Shown here piece by piece: positions 1 to 10,240 of a stretch of DNA of 64,000 bases. A program made the position numbers and the translations under genes. Numbering within the stretch: position 1 is the stretch's first letter; the number at the start of each line of letters is the position of its first letter. The notes beneath the pieces were generated by a model. That model was not told the DNA's origin and ran no database searches. It saw nothing but the letters and a program-made list of their open reading frames with translations. The DNA is from CAWCUK01 sp963798775 (GTDB taxonomy: Bacteria; Bacteroidota; Ignavibacteria; Ignavibacteriales; Ignavibacteriaceae), in NCBI GenBank assembly GCA_963798775.1, contig CAWCUK010000001.1, forward strand, positions 1,674,001 to 1,738,000. Direction: 5' to 3'.

Positions 1-1
1 A

Positions 2-322
2 AAAGAAGATTGCGTTGTTATAAATACTTCGGGCTATATAAATAATCTCGGGGGACAAAAAATTGTGGACGAATTTAACAGTTATCATAGTTCCGGGAAG
101 AATAATTACATTTTAAATCTTGAAGATTCAAAAGTTGTTAATTCAATAGGAATTTCTTTTTTAATTGAAGTTATCGAAAAATTGAATGAAACAAACGGTA
201 AATTGGTTTTTACAAATTTAAATCCTTCTGTGGATAAAACATTTACTATTATGGGACTTTTCCACTACGCCGATAAAGCGGAAAATGTAGATGAAGGCAT
301 TAAGCTTTTTGCAAATATATAG
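2..322 (+). CDS. STAS-domain anti-sigma factor antagonist (5' end outside window)
   Basis: The frame is open from base 2 and already encodes sensible STAS sequence (a V-V-I-N-T-S-G strand and a G-G-Q-K helix start) before the GTG at 65, so the real start lies upstream of the window. STAS proteins such as RsbV/SpoIIAA bind an anti-sigma kinase when unphosphorylated and so release a sigma factor. The strand ending S-K-V-V-N-S-I-G-I-S-F-L matches the segment that carries the phosphorylatable serine in the family; S-I-G is the candidate site. The SpoIIE-type phosphatase 25 bases downstream is the expected partner. The kinase (RsbW-like) is not visible here. Confidence 0.8.
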   Translation, partial: KEDCVVINTSGYINNLGGQKIVDEFNSYHSSGKNNYILNLEDSKVVNSIGISFLIEVIEKLNETNGKLVFTNLNPSVDKTFTIMGLFHYADKAENVDEGIKLFANI

Positions 323-347
323 TTGCTTCCATTAAATATTTATAATA

Positions 348-1958
348 ATGATAGAATTAGAAAATAATTCCATAATCGAAAAACTTTCCCTTCATGTAAA
401 TTCATTTCAAGAAGGGTTTAAGCTTTTATCAAATTCTAAAAGCCTAAAAGAAATTGGTGAAAAATTTGTTCACCTCTTAAGAGGAAACCTGCTTCTTGTT
501 GATGTGAATCTTTTTTATAAAAAAGATGAATTATCAAGCTGGAAATGCCTTTGCTTTCATAATTCCCAAAGTAAAGATTATATAAAGTTCCTTCCTTTAA
601 AAGAATCTTTCAGTATTACATTTGAAGATGAAAAAGTTTATAAAGTTTTTTCAACGCTAAAATGTGTTGATAATTCATTTTTTGGATTAATAATCGGGAA
701 TAAATTTGATAGAAGCGAGTTTAATTCCCTTGATTCGATAACTTTGCAAATATTTATCCGCTTACTTGATAATGCTTATCAAGCCTATGTTTCAAGGATG
801 AACGAGAAAAATTTAATATTTTCCCTCAACCATAAAGTCTTACAGTTAAATACATTAATCGATACCGGAATCCAGATAACCAAGCTGAAAAATAATACAC
901 AGCTTTTAGAACTAGCTCTTGAAAGCGCGGTTTCCATTACCAATGCTTCCAAAGGTGTATTGAGAATTTTGAAAAAAGATAAAGTTATTAGAAGCATTTC
1001 TTTTCCGGGCGGTTTGGATATAAACGAACTTTTAACTTCACAAAATAAAATTGAAACCACGGTAGAATATAAAGGTTATATTTATATAATCACGCTTGCC
1101 GATAAAGAAAGCCGTACCGGTACCGAAAAATTTAACGATACTGATGAAATACTTTTAACTGCCTTTGCGCGGCAGGTTCATAGTGCGGTAGAAAACCGGG
1201 AACTTCATAAAGATGCCCTTGAAAATGAAACCTTAAAAAAAGAATTATCGGTTGCCTCTTCTATTCAGAAAAAAATTATTCCGGAATTCCTTCCTTTAAT
1301 TGAAGGATACGATCTCGCTGGCTTAAATATTCCTTCTAAAGAAGTTGGAGGAGATTATTACGACTGCCGCATCCTTGAAAACGGTAAAGTCGCTTTAATA
1401 ATGGCCGATGTAGCGGGCAAAGGAGTGCCGGCCGCGCTGCTGGTTAGTACTTTAAGCGCTTCACTCCATCCTTACATAGAAATGAATATTCCTCTCGATG
1501 AATTAGCTTCCAAACTCAACAAGCTTATTTACCAATCCTCTCCAACGGACAAATATATTACTTGTATTATTTCCATTCTTTCACCTTCAACAGGCGAACT
1601 GGAAATTATAAATGCCGGCCATAACCCGGGACTTCATTTAAGAAATAACAATAATTTAGAAAAGATAGAAGCAGGCGGAGTTCCATTCGGTATGCTTGAT
1701 ATGGGACTTCCGTATGAAAGCCAAAAGCGTTTAATTGAAAAAGGTGAACGAATTTTATTTTTCACCGACGGTATTCCTGAAGCTATGAATAAAGACGAAG
1801 TGGAATATTCCGAAGAAAGGCTTGAAGATTTCTGCATTAAAAACTGCACGCATAATTCAAAAACTTTTGTCGATGAATTAGTTGCGGATGTCCGAAGCTT
1901 CACTAAAAATACACCTCAAAGCGATGACATTACGGCTCTTTATTTAATTAGAAAATAA
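348..1958 (+). CDS. GAF/SpoIIE-type serine phosphatase (RsbU-like)
   Basis: 536 residues. A GAF-like sensory region spans about residues 165-285, followed by a short coiled linker and a C-terminal PP2C (SpoIIE) phosphatase domain from about 300. Metal-binding motifs are visible: E-V-G-G-D-Y-Y-D (332-339), A-D-V-A-G-K-G around D354, N-A-G-H-N-P-G, F-T-D-G and D-D-I-T (D526/D527). The expected reaction is dephosphorylation of a phospho-STAS protein such as the one encoded immediately upstream. The N-terminal 160 residues are not recognised and may be a second, diverged GAF domain. No membrane segment is seen, so it is probably cytoplasmic. ATG at 348 gives full domain coverage. Confidence 0.85.
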   Translation: MIELENNSIIEKLSLHVNSFQEGFKLLSNSKSLKEIGEKFVHLLRGNLLLVDVNLFYKKDELSSWKCLCFHNSQSKDYIKFLPLKESFSITFEDEKVYKVFSTLKCVDNSFFGLIIGNKFDRSEFNSLDSITLQIFIRLLDNAYQAYVSRMNEKNLIFSLNHKVLQLNTLIDTGIQITKLKNNTQLLELALESAVSITNASKGVLRILKKDKVIRSISFPGGLDINELLTSQNKIETTVEYKGYIYIITLADKESRTGTEKFNDTDEILLTAFARQVHSAVENRELHKDALENETLKKELSVASSIQKKIIPEFLPLIEGYDLAGLNIPSKEVGGDYYDCRILENGKVALIMADVAGKGVPAALLVSTLSASLHPYIEMNIPLDELASKLNKLIYQSSPTDKYITCIISILSPSTGELEIINAGHNPGLHLRNNNNLEKIEAGGVPFGMLDMGLPYESQKRLIEKGERILFFTDGIPEAMNKDEVEYSEERLEDFCIKNCTHNSKTFVDELVADVRSFTKNTPQSDDITALYLIRK

Positions 1959-1998
1959 CAGAGAAATTTTTTCCAATTTCATTTAAGTTAGAGTTTTT

Positions 1999-4900
1999 AT
2001 GAAATTTAAATCATTTTATTTCATAGCTATTTTCATATTTTTTTCTAAAGCTATGTTTCCGCAGGATCATATAAAAACAGAAGCCGGCGCAGATTTAGTC
2101 CTCTATACTAATAAAGAAGGTCTGCCTTCCACTAATATATCAAATATGGTTGAAACCAAAGAAGGTTATCTGTGGATTAGCGGAATTGAAGGCACATACA
2201 GGTTTGACGGATATGAATTTGAGGAAGTCGGTGAAGATATAGGACTGCCGAAAATGCAGAATATCTTTTATGATTCTTCTGCCAATATGATGTATTTCGC
2301 TTCGCCGACTAAGTTTATTACCTTCGATGGAAAAAATTTTAAAGTTTACGGGAAAAAAGAAGGTTATAAAATTAATGGCTTATCAGGGCAGGTAATTACT
2401 TTTATAAAAGCCGATAGTAAGGGAAGAATATGGATTGGTTCTTCCACTCCTTTTGTTGATAAAAGGTTTAACGGCGGGCTGACCAAGTTTGAAAACGGGA
2501 AATTTACTGCTTACGATTCTAAAGCCTTTCCACTTGATAATGCAATAAATTTTATTGAAACTCCTTACGGAGATTTAATCTTTAACTCTTCCGGTCATAA
2601 TACTCAAACTCTTGAAGGTGCTTACATAGCTTTATTTCGAAACGGTGTATTTAAAAGGATTGATGAATCAGTCGGCATAACACTACAAGGAGCAAATATG
2701 TTTAGTTCCTCCATCGTTTCTCCGGTTGATAAAGAAGGAAATACATGGATCGCCTGTACCGGCGGCACCGCGGGCAATTCTTATAGAGATAAAGCCGGTG
2801 TATTAATGTATGATGGAAATACTTTTCATCAATACAAAGATTTTTTAAATCAGTTTCAGCAAGACCAATATCCGGCTGAGGCCTATTACAGTACTGACCT
2901 TGATAAATTATTTTTAACCACATTCCATCAAAATACAGAAAAATTTAACCGTAATAATAAATCTATTTTTGAATTTTCCGACGGAAAGTGGAAGCCTTCA
3001 GATATTTTTGAAAAGATTGGTTCTATTAAAAATTTAACCAATGGAAGCGTAATTAACGATTTTAAATATTCGGCCATTATTTTCCAAAAACCAAACAAAA
3101 ATTTTCCTGAATTATTAGCCTTTCAGGTTACTAATCAATCGCAAAGTTCAAGATATCCGAATCAAATGTTTTATAATAATAAAGGGAAATGGGAAAAGTT
3201 CGATGCCTTTCCCGGATTTCCGGTTGAACAAACAAAAGACGGAACTATTATCGCAACTGATAAAGGTTTCGGAATTTACTATCCAAATAGATCAAAAATG
3301 CTTACCTCGAAAGATAGTTTGCTGCAAACGCAGGGAGGAATTCCAACTGTATACACAGATAAAAATGGAAACGTGTGGATTTCTTTCTCCTACACAGAAT
3401 TACCCGCCTACGCACTTACTTCCGATGTGGGAATTAACGTTTGGGATGGAAAAAAACTTAGGGCAATTACAAAAAAAGATGGGCTTTCAAGTAATATTAC
3501 ATTTCAATTTTTAAACGATTCCCAAAAAAGATTGTGGATAGCCACGGCAGGCGGCGCAAGTTTAGTGCGAGAAATTAAGAACAGCAATGGACAAAAAATA
3601 TTTAAAATTAAAAATATTCCTTCTGGTGAAAATAAAAAGTACAATACATCAAGTTTTCTTGAAACAGGCAAAGGTGATATTTACACATGGGAAGACTATG
3701 TTAGGCCTGAATATAACGGGGTAATAAAATCCGATTATTTCTTAGGGAAATTTGACGGAGAGAAATTTGTAAAAATTAATTCTCCATTCAGTGCTGAGGA
3801 TAATAAAAAGTCTTATCAACTTATCGATTTGCGGGAGGACCGAAAAAATAGGCTTTGGCTTTTCGGTATATTTGCCGATTCAATTAAAGATATTACAACT
3901 AACCGGTCGAAAATAATGATTTTTGACGGGAAGAAATGGAGTGCTCCTCCGCCCGAATGGGATGTGCCGAACGATCAGCTTCATTATGTGGGGAAGTTAG
4001 ATAACGGAATGTATTTTCTAACTGTAGGAGGTTTTTATGTTTTTGACGGAAACAAATTTATAAATCTTAGCGATAGTGTAAATACACATGCTGATTTTAG
4101 AATCTTAAAAGGGGCAAGCGTTGCCGGAACCAAAACCGATATTCAGGCAGGAAACAGACTTTACATCCGCTTAAGAAATAGAGGATTGGCAATATTCGAT
4201 GGAACGAATTTAAACTTCTATACAAAAAAAGAGGGGCTTCCTTCTACAAATATTTCTAATCCTATTGCCGATGATAGAGGATATGTATTTTTTGCTTTTC
4301 CTTCGGGAGCGCTGCAAATAAAAGGAGAAGATTTCCAGACTTATTATGACGATGAAAATGTTGTCTCCGGCGGACCATTTACTTCTGTTCTGGATGGATT
4401 TGGTAATTTAGTTGAACTTTACAACGGTGTCGGGCTTTATATAAATAAAATAGAAGACAAAAGTTATCCTTTAAAAATTTCTTCCGTAGCGGTAAACGGC
4501 AATTATAATTATTATACTTTTCCTAAGAACTTACCTTACTCCGAAAATTCTTTATTAGTCAATTACGCCGCTCTTAATTATAAAAATCCCGCACAGACCA
4601 ACTATGAACATTTTCTTCAAGGATATGATAAAGAATGGTCAAAAGCAGGTGCGCTTGCATTTGCCGAATATCAAAACCTTCCTTACGGTAAATATACTTT
4701 TCGTGTACACGGCGTTACGGCTAATGGGAATAAAACCACTGAAGCTTCTTTTTCTTTTCGAATTCATCCGCCGTTTTGGAGGACATGGTGGGCCTATTGC
4801 TTTTATGCCGCTCTGTTCGGATTCGCACTTGTAGGTATTAGAAAATATGAGAAAGGAAAAATATTAAAAAGAGAAGAGGAGAAAATTAAAGAAGAACGAG

Positions 4901-5679
4901 CCGCCGCCGCATTAAAGGAGGCACAATTAAGAGCAAAAATAGCCGAGACAGAAAATGAACGAAAATCTAAAGAGCTTGAAGAAGCGAGACAGCTTCAACT
5001 TTCTATGCTGCCTAAAAAACTGCCGCAGCTTCCTCATCTTGATATCGCGGTTTATATGCAGACAGCAACAGAGGTAGGCGGAGATTATTATGATTTTCAT
5101 CTTCATTTAGACGGAACGTTAACTGTTTTGCTGGGAGACGCGACCGGCCACGGAATGCAGTCCGGCATGATGGTTTCTATTATGAAATCTTTGTTTATGT
5201 CCGACCGTTCCAATAAATCTTTAAAGCCGTTTTTCCAAAATACCAACACCGCCATAAAAGATATGGAACTCGGAAGATTAATGATGGCCGCTAACTGCGT
5301 TCAATTTAATTCAAATAAAATAAAAGTGGCAAGCGCGGGAATGCCTTCGGTGTTAATATATAGGGCGCAGCTAAAATTAGCTGAGGAAATTGTGATAAAT
5401 AATTTACCGTTAGGAGCAATGAGAGAGTTTGATTATGAAGTAAAGGAAGAATCCATAAACAGCGGCGATACTTTGCTTTTAATGAGTGACGGGTTTGCGG
5501 AGTTAAAAAATAACAACAACGAAATGATCGGGTATAAAAAAGCAAAAAGTATATTTGAATCAGTAGCCGAAAAAAATCCCGAGGAAATTATTCGGTCTTT
5601 AAAAGAAAAAGCCGACAGCTGGGCCGAAGGGTTGGAAAATGAGGATGATATAACCTTTGTAGTTGTGAAAGTAAAATAA
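1999..5679 (+). CDS. Periplasmic propeller sensor with C-terminal SpoIIE phosphatase
   Basis: 1226 residues: a signal peptide (about 1-21), a long two-component-regulator-type beta-propeller with repeats such as G-Y-L-W-I-S-G and K-G-R-I-W-I-G, a Y_Y_Y domain (about 845-920), one membrane helix (about 930-950), a charged coiled coil (about 951-1005), and a SpoIIE phosphatase domain (metal ligands E1025-V-G-G-D1029, G-D-A-T-G-H-G, D-D-I-T near the end). The periplasmic half resembles hybrid two-component sensors of Bacteroidetes, but the output is a serine phosphatase instead of a histidine kinase. Ligand unknown. The phosphatase region shares a 318-base stretch of perfect DNA identity with the gene at 11406-14738. 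Confidence 0.85.
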   Translation: MKFKSFYFIAIFIFFSKAMFPQDHIKTEAGADLVLYTNKEGLPSTNISNMVETKEGYLWISGIEGTYRFDGYEFEEVGEDIGLPKMQNIFYDSSANMMYFASPTKFITFDGKNFKVYGKKEGYKINGLSGQVITFIKADSKGRIWIGSSTPFVDKRFNGGLTKFENGKFTAYDSKAFPLDNAINFIETPYGDLIFNSSGHNTQTLEGAYIALFRNGVFKRIDESVGITLQGANMFSSSIVSPVDKEGNTWIACTGGTAGNSYRDKAGVLMYDGNTFHQYKDFLNQFQQDQYPAEAYYSTDLDKLFLTTFHQNTEKFNRNNKSIFEFSDGKWKPSDIFEKIGSIKNLTNGSVINDFKYSAIIFQKPNKNFPELLAFQVTNQSQSSRYPNQMFYNNKGKWEKFDAFPGFPVEQTKDGTIIATDKGFGIYYPNRSKMLTSKDSLLQTQGGIPTVYTDKNGNVWISFSYTELPAYALTSDVGINVWDGKKLRAITKKDGLSSNITFQFLNDSQKRLWIATAGGASLVREIKNSNGQKIFKIKNIPSGENKKYNTSSFLETGKGDIYTWEDYVRPEYNGVIKSDYFLGKFDGEKFVKINSPFSAEDNKKSYQLIDLREDRKNRLWLFGIFADSIKDITTNRSKIMIFDGKKWSAPPPEWDVPNDQLHYVGKLDNGMYFLTVGGFYVFDGNKFINLSDSVNTHADFRILKGASVAGTKTDIQAGNRLYIRLRNRGLAIFDGTNLNFYTKKEGLPSTNISNPIADDRGYVFFAFPSGALQIKGEDFQTYYDDENVVSGGPFTSVLDGFGNLVELYNGVGLYINKIEDKSYPLKISSVAVNGNYNYYTFPKNLPYSENSLLVNYAALNYKNPAQTNYEHFLQGYDKEWSKAGALAFAEYQNLPYGKYTFRVHGVTANGNKTTEASFSFRIHPPFWRTWWAYCFYAALFGFALVGIRKYEKGKILKREEEKIKEERAAAALKEAQLRAKIAETENERKSKELEEARQLQLSMLPKKLPQLPHLDIAVYMQTATEVGGDYYDFHLHLDGTLTVLLGDATGHGMQSGMMVSIMKSLFMSDRSNKSLKPFFQNTNTAIKDMELGRLMMAANCVQFNSNKIKVASAGMPSVLIYRAQLKLAEEIVINNLPLGAMREFDYEVKEESINSGDTLLLMSDGFAELKNNNNEMIGYKKAKSIFESVAEKNPEEIIRSLKEKADSWAEGLENEDDITFVVVKVK
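5035..5352 (+). repeat. 318-bp perfect duplicate of 14094-14411 (copy 1)
   Basis: By eye this block is identical base for base to 14094-14411. It lies inside the phosphatase domain of the propeller sensor. Outside the block the two genes drift apart, including at synonymous positions, which is the pattern left by gene conversion. Confidence 0.9.
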
Positions 5680-5715
5680 GATAACATTTTCATAAATTAA
5701 AAAGAAAGTAGATTA

Positions 5716-5780
5716 GAGGTTGGAGATACTTTATTTCTTATGAGCGGTTGAGTTACTATGACAGAGTTCATGATTTAATA
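5716..5780 (+). pseudogene. Possible remnant of a SpoIIE C-terminus
   Basis: The short frame reads V-G-D-T-L-F-L-M-S-G and then stops, closely matching the S-G-D-T-L-L-L-M-S-D-G-F segment of the adjacent phosphatases. It sits between the propeller sensor and the receiver gene and has no start of its own. It could be the scar of a lost phosphatase copy or of recombination between the paralogues. The match is short, so this is tentative. Confidence 0.35.
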
Positions 5781-5823
5781 AAAGCAAAATAAAATATGAT
5801 TAATATGATTGAAAGGAACTGTT

Positions 5824-6201
5824 ATGAAAATAATGGTCGTTGATGACGAAAAAGATATTCAGCTGTTATTTGAACAAAGATTTAGAAAAGAAATTAAAAC
5901 CGGTAAACTCGCGTTTTTATTTGCTTTCTCAGGTGAAGAGGCGAGAGATTATCTTCAGTTAAATGGAAGCGCGAATGTGAATCAGATTCTTTCCGATATC
6001 AATATGCCGGGTATGAACGGTTTGGAATTGTTGAAATGGATAAAGGATAATTATCCGGAATTAAAAGTCGCAATGATTACCGCGTACGGTAATGAAGAAA
6101 ATTATAAACAGGCTGTTGAATACGGCTGCGATGATTATTTAGTAAAACCGATTGACTTCAGCCAATTGAAGGAAAAAGTATTGCCTGCTTCTTATAATTA
6201 A
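5824..6201 (+). CDS. Single-domain response regulator (CheY-like receiver)
   Basis: About 125 residues, receiver domain only. Acidic pair D7-D8, phosphoacceptor D58 in S-D-I-N-M-P-G-M-N-G, T-A-Y-G, and K in L-V-K-P. The ATG at 5824 is preferred over the TTG at 5809 because AAAGGA lies six bases before it. It closely resembles the receiver domain of 10241-11392 (both carry F-R-K-E-I-K-x-G-K), so the two probably arose by duplication. The next gene is a GAF-rich histidine kinase, the likely phosphodonor. There is no output domain, so it may act as a phosphate relay or by protein contact. Confidence 0.85.
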   Translation: MKIMVVDDEKDIQLLFEQRFRKEIKTGKLAFLFAFSGEEARDYLQLNGSANVNQILSDINMPGMNGLELLKWIKDNYPELKVAMITAYGNEENYKQAVEYGCDDYLVKPIDFSQLKEKVLPASYN

Positions 6202-6228
6202 ATAAAATTACTAACACTGGAAATTTAT

Positions 6229-9200
6229 ATGAAAAACGGAGTTTTAAATGCCAAGGATTCCTTGGAGTCTCAATTAGCACAAAAAGACGCTGAATTAAAA
6301 ATTATTAACAGTGTAAGTGAGGCAATGTCTAAAAAGTTGGATATTCGGACTGTTACAAAAATAGTCGGAGATAAAGTCCGTGAAATATTCCAAACCGAAG
6401 TAACGGAAATTCTGCTTCTGAATTATGAAACAAACATGATTGATATTCCATTTTCATACTACAAAGGTTACGGCACTTTCGAACCTTTTAAATTAGGAGA
6501 AGGACTAACTTCCAAAGTTATCAATTCTCAAAAACCGCTCATTTTAAATAATCTAGAAGAACAGATAGATAATGGCGCTATTATTCAGACTGATGATGAC
6601 AAAACCGAATCTTATATGGGTGTGCCAATTATTTTTAATGAAAAAGTTTTAGGTGTTGTTAGCGTACAGAGTTATGAAAAAAACGCGTACAATAAAAATA
6701 ATCTCCGCTTACTTTTAACGCTCTCAACAAATATGGGTGTGGCTCTTCAAAATGCTAAACTTTTCGAGGAATCAGAGCAATTACTAAATGAAACCAAACA
6801 AAGAAACGCCGAACTTGGAGTTATCAATAGCGTTCAGGAGGGTTTGGTAAGGCAAGTTGAGTTACAAGCAATATATGATTTAGTCGGAAACCAGATACAT
6901 GAAATATTCGATACACAGGTTGTAGGTATAGCAACTTTTGATCATGAGAATAAAACTGAAACCTTCAATTATGTTTTAGAAAAAGGAGAAAGATTTTATC
7001 CTGAATCAAGAAAATATGATAAGGTAAGAGAATACTTAATAAAAAATAAAAATTTAATACTTATTAATGAAAATTATATTAAAGCGGCAAAGAAGTATGG
7101 AATGAAAGTGGTTGAAGGGACAGAAATGCCCAAGTCTTTGCTTTTTGTTCCAATGATTGTTGGTCAAAATGTAATTGGTTATATCACCCTTCAAAATATA
7201 GATCGTGAAAATGCTTTTAGTGATTCCGATGTACGACTTCTTAACTACTTTAACAAACAGTATGAGTGTTGCGATAGAAAACGCAAGACTGTTCAATCAA
7301 ACAAAATCTTTGTTAAATGAAACGCAGCAGCGAAACGCGGAGCTTGGGGTAATAAATAGTGTGCAGGAGGGATTGGTAAAGCAAGTTGAACTTCAGGAAA
7401 TTTATGATCTGATAGGGGATAAGATTAAAGAAATCTTTGATACTCAAGCAGTTATTATTGCCTCATTTAATAAAGACAAGAAAGAAGAGACATTTAATTA
7501 TTTATTTGAGAATGGTGAAAGGTTCTACCCCAATCCAAGAAAATATGATAAAGTTAGGGAATACTTAATCGAGAACAAGAAACTTATTTTGATTAATGAA
7601 AATTATATTGATGCCGCGGAAAAATACGGAATGAATGTTATTCCTGGGACTGAAATGCCTAAGTCGCTACTATTTATTCCGTTAGTGGTTGCTAATAATG
7701 TATTTGGATATATATCGCTGCAGAATATCGAAAAAGAAAATGCTTTTAATGAATCTAGTGTTAGACTAATAAGTACTATTACTAATAGTATGAGTGTTGC
7801 TATAGAAAACGCGAGACTTTTTAATCAAACAAAATCTTTATTGAAAGAAATGCAGCAGCGTAATGCCGAGTTGGGGGTAATTAATAGCGTACAGGAAGGT
7901 TTGGCTAAAGAACTTGATATGCAAGGCATTTATACTCTTGTCGGCGAACGGCTTTGTAGTTTATTCCCGGATTCTCAAACTCTTGTTATTCGTACATTCG
8001 ATCTCATAAATGGTTTGGAGTATTGGCAATATGCTATTGAAAAAGGTGTACTTCTGGATGTTGCACCACGGCCGTTAAATTGGAATAGTAAACAACTTAT
8101 AAAATCGAAAGAACCTATACTGATTAATAAAGACTACGTTAAAACTGCTCAGAAATATGGAAGTGCCGGAGTAACGAAAGGCAGACCACCCAAATCCGCG
8201 GTCTTTGTTCCGATGATAATTGGTGATAATGTCGGTGGTTCAATAAGTCTTCAAAATGTAGATAAAGAAAATGCGTTTACAGATTCAGATCTTAGATTAT
8301 TGACAACAATTACAAATAGTATGATAGTAGCATTGGAAAATGCTCGTCTTTTTGAGGAAACTACTCGTCTGCTTAAAGAAACAGAACAGAGAAATGTAGA
8401 GCTTTCCATTCTAAATGCAATCCAAGAAGGACTTGTTCAAGAAATGGAATTTGAGGCAATTATTAATTTGGTTGGAGATAAACTTAGAGAAGCACTTGGG
8501 TTCCAAGATTTGGGAATACGTTTGTATGATAAAGAGAAAAACATTCTCCATTTCCCATATGAGTTTGAACATGGTGAAAGGCTTCATTTGGAATCTGGCA
8601 GACCAACCACGTATAGCGATTATGTTTTAAACAAAGGTGAAATGCTTCTGCTTAGAAACAATACAGATGAAGAAGCGGCCAAACTTGGTATTACCGGCCA
8701 GCTTACTATTCCCGGTACGGACAGAAGCAAATGTTTGGTAATGGTTCCGATTATGCTCGGGAAAGTAGCAAAAGGTTTAATACTAATTGAAAATTATGAA
8801 GAAGAAGATGCTTTTACTGAATCAGATGTAAATCTTTTAAATACTATTGCAAAAAGTATGAGTATAGCTCTTGAAAATGCTAGACTTTTTAACGAAACAC
8901 TAAGATTGCTTGAAGAAAGTAAAAAACGCGCGGCGGAATTAAGCACCGTTAATAGTATTAGCCAGGCCATAGTCGGTCATCTTGAAATTGAAAAACTTAT
9001 TAAACTTGTCGGTGATAAAGTAAGAGATCTTTTCAAAGCCAATATTGTTTATGTCGCCTTACTGGATAAAGAATCCGAGACAATTGAATTCCCTTATGGA
9101 TTTGGGGATGAATATCCTCCGTTAAAACTTGGAGAAGGATTAACTTCTAAAATAATTTTAAATAAAGAACCGCTATTATTGAATAAAAAAAATAATGATC

Positions 9201-10237
9201 GCGATGAAAAAGTTATTGGCACTCCATCGGCCTCATATCTCGGTGTTCCAATTCCTGTTGGAGGCGAAATAATAGGTGTGCTCAGTGTGCAAAGTACTGT
9301 GAATGAAAATGTTTTTAATGAAGATGATATGAGATTACTAAATACTATTGCCGCGCACGTTGGGATTGCAATAAACAATGCTAATTCATACGAGCAATTG
9401 AACAAAACTCTTGAAAATTTACAAGCAACTCAAAATCAGCTTGTCGCTCAAGAAAAACTTGCGTCGTTAGGACAACTAACCGCGGGTATTGCTCATGAAA
9501 TTAAAAATCCCTTGAACTTTGTAAATAATTTTTCGGAATTATCAGTGAGTTTAGTTGGAGAATTGGAGGATGAATTAGCCAAACTAGACAAGGATTTGAA
9601 TGATCAATCTATAGATGAATTAAAAGAAATTCTGGTGCTATTGAAACAAAATTCAGAAAAAATTCAAGAACACGGTAAGCGCGCGGATAGTATAGTTAAT
9701 AGTATGCTGCAGCACTCTAGAGGAAAATCCGGCGAAAAACAGCCTACCGATATTAATACAATGTTAGATGAAGATCTAAATCTGGTTTACCACGGAATGC
9801 GGGCGCAAGATAGTACTTTCAATATTAAAATTGAACGTGATTATGAGAAAGACCTTCCAACGGTAAATGTAGTACCTCAAGATATGAGCAGAGTATTTTT
9901 AAATATCATGTCGAACGGATGCTATGAAGCCCACAGAAAAAAAGTTGAAAAGAATTCTCCTGATCCGGCAGTAATTAAAATTAGCAGTACCAATACCGAT
10001 AAGTACGTTGAAGTAAGAATTAGAGATAACGGAAATGGAGTTCCGGAACATGTTCGTGAAAATCTTTTTACTCCTTTCTTTACTACTAAGCCGACCGGTA
10101 AAGGCACAGGGCTTGGCCTTTCAATCAGCTATGATATTGTAGTAAGTGAACATAACGGTGAACTTTTGTTTGAAACCGCGGCCGGAAAGTATACTGAATT
10201 TATTATTAGACTCCCGAAAAAAAATCAACATAAATAG
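6229..10237 (+). CDS. Histidine kinase with six tandem GAF domains (one frameshift)
   Basis: Read as one gene with one extra base near 7235-7245, this encodes about 1335 residues. Upstream of the break the frame reads N-A-F-S-D-S-D-V-R-L-L; downstream it continues T-T-L-T-N-S-M-S-V-A, matching the equivalent joint in the following GAF units. Six GAF units follow one another, most introduced by E-L-G-V-I-N-S-V-Q-E-G-L or a close variant. The C-terminus holds HisKA (G-I-A-H-E-I-K-N-P-L, H about 1089) and HATPase with N box, D-N-G-N-G and G-T-G-L-G-L-S. No membrane segment is seen. The flanking receiver (5824) and receiver-phosphatase (10241, three bases downstream) are probable partners. The break may be an assembly error. 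Confidence 0.85.
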
Positions 10238-10240
10238 GAT

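Noticed and set aside
785..1060. Antisense and overlapping frames across the long genes
   Set aside because: They are shadows of well-supported genes in other frames and lack ribosome sites and family features.
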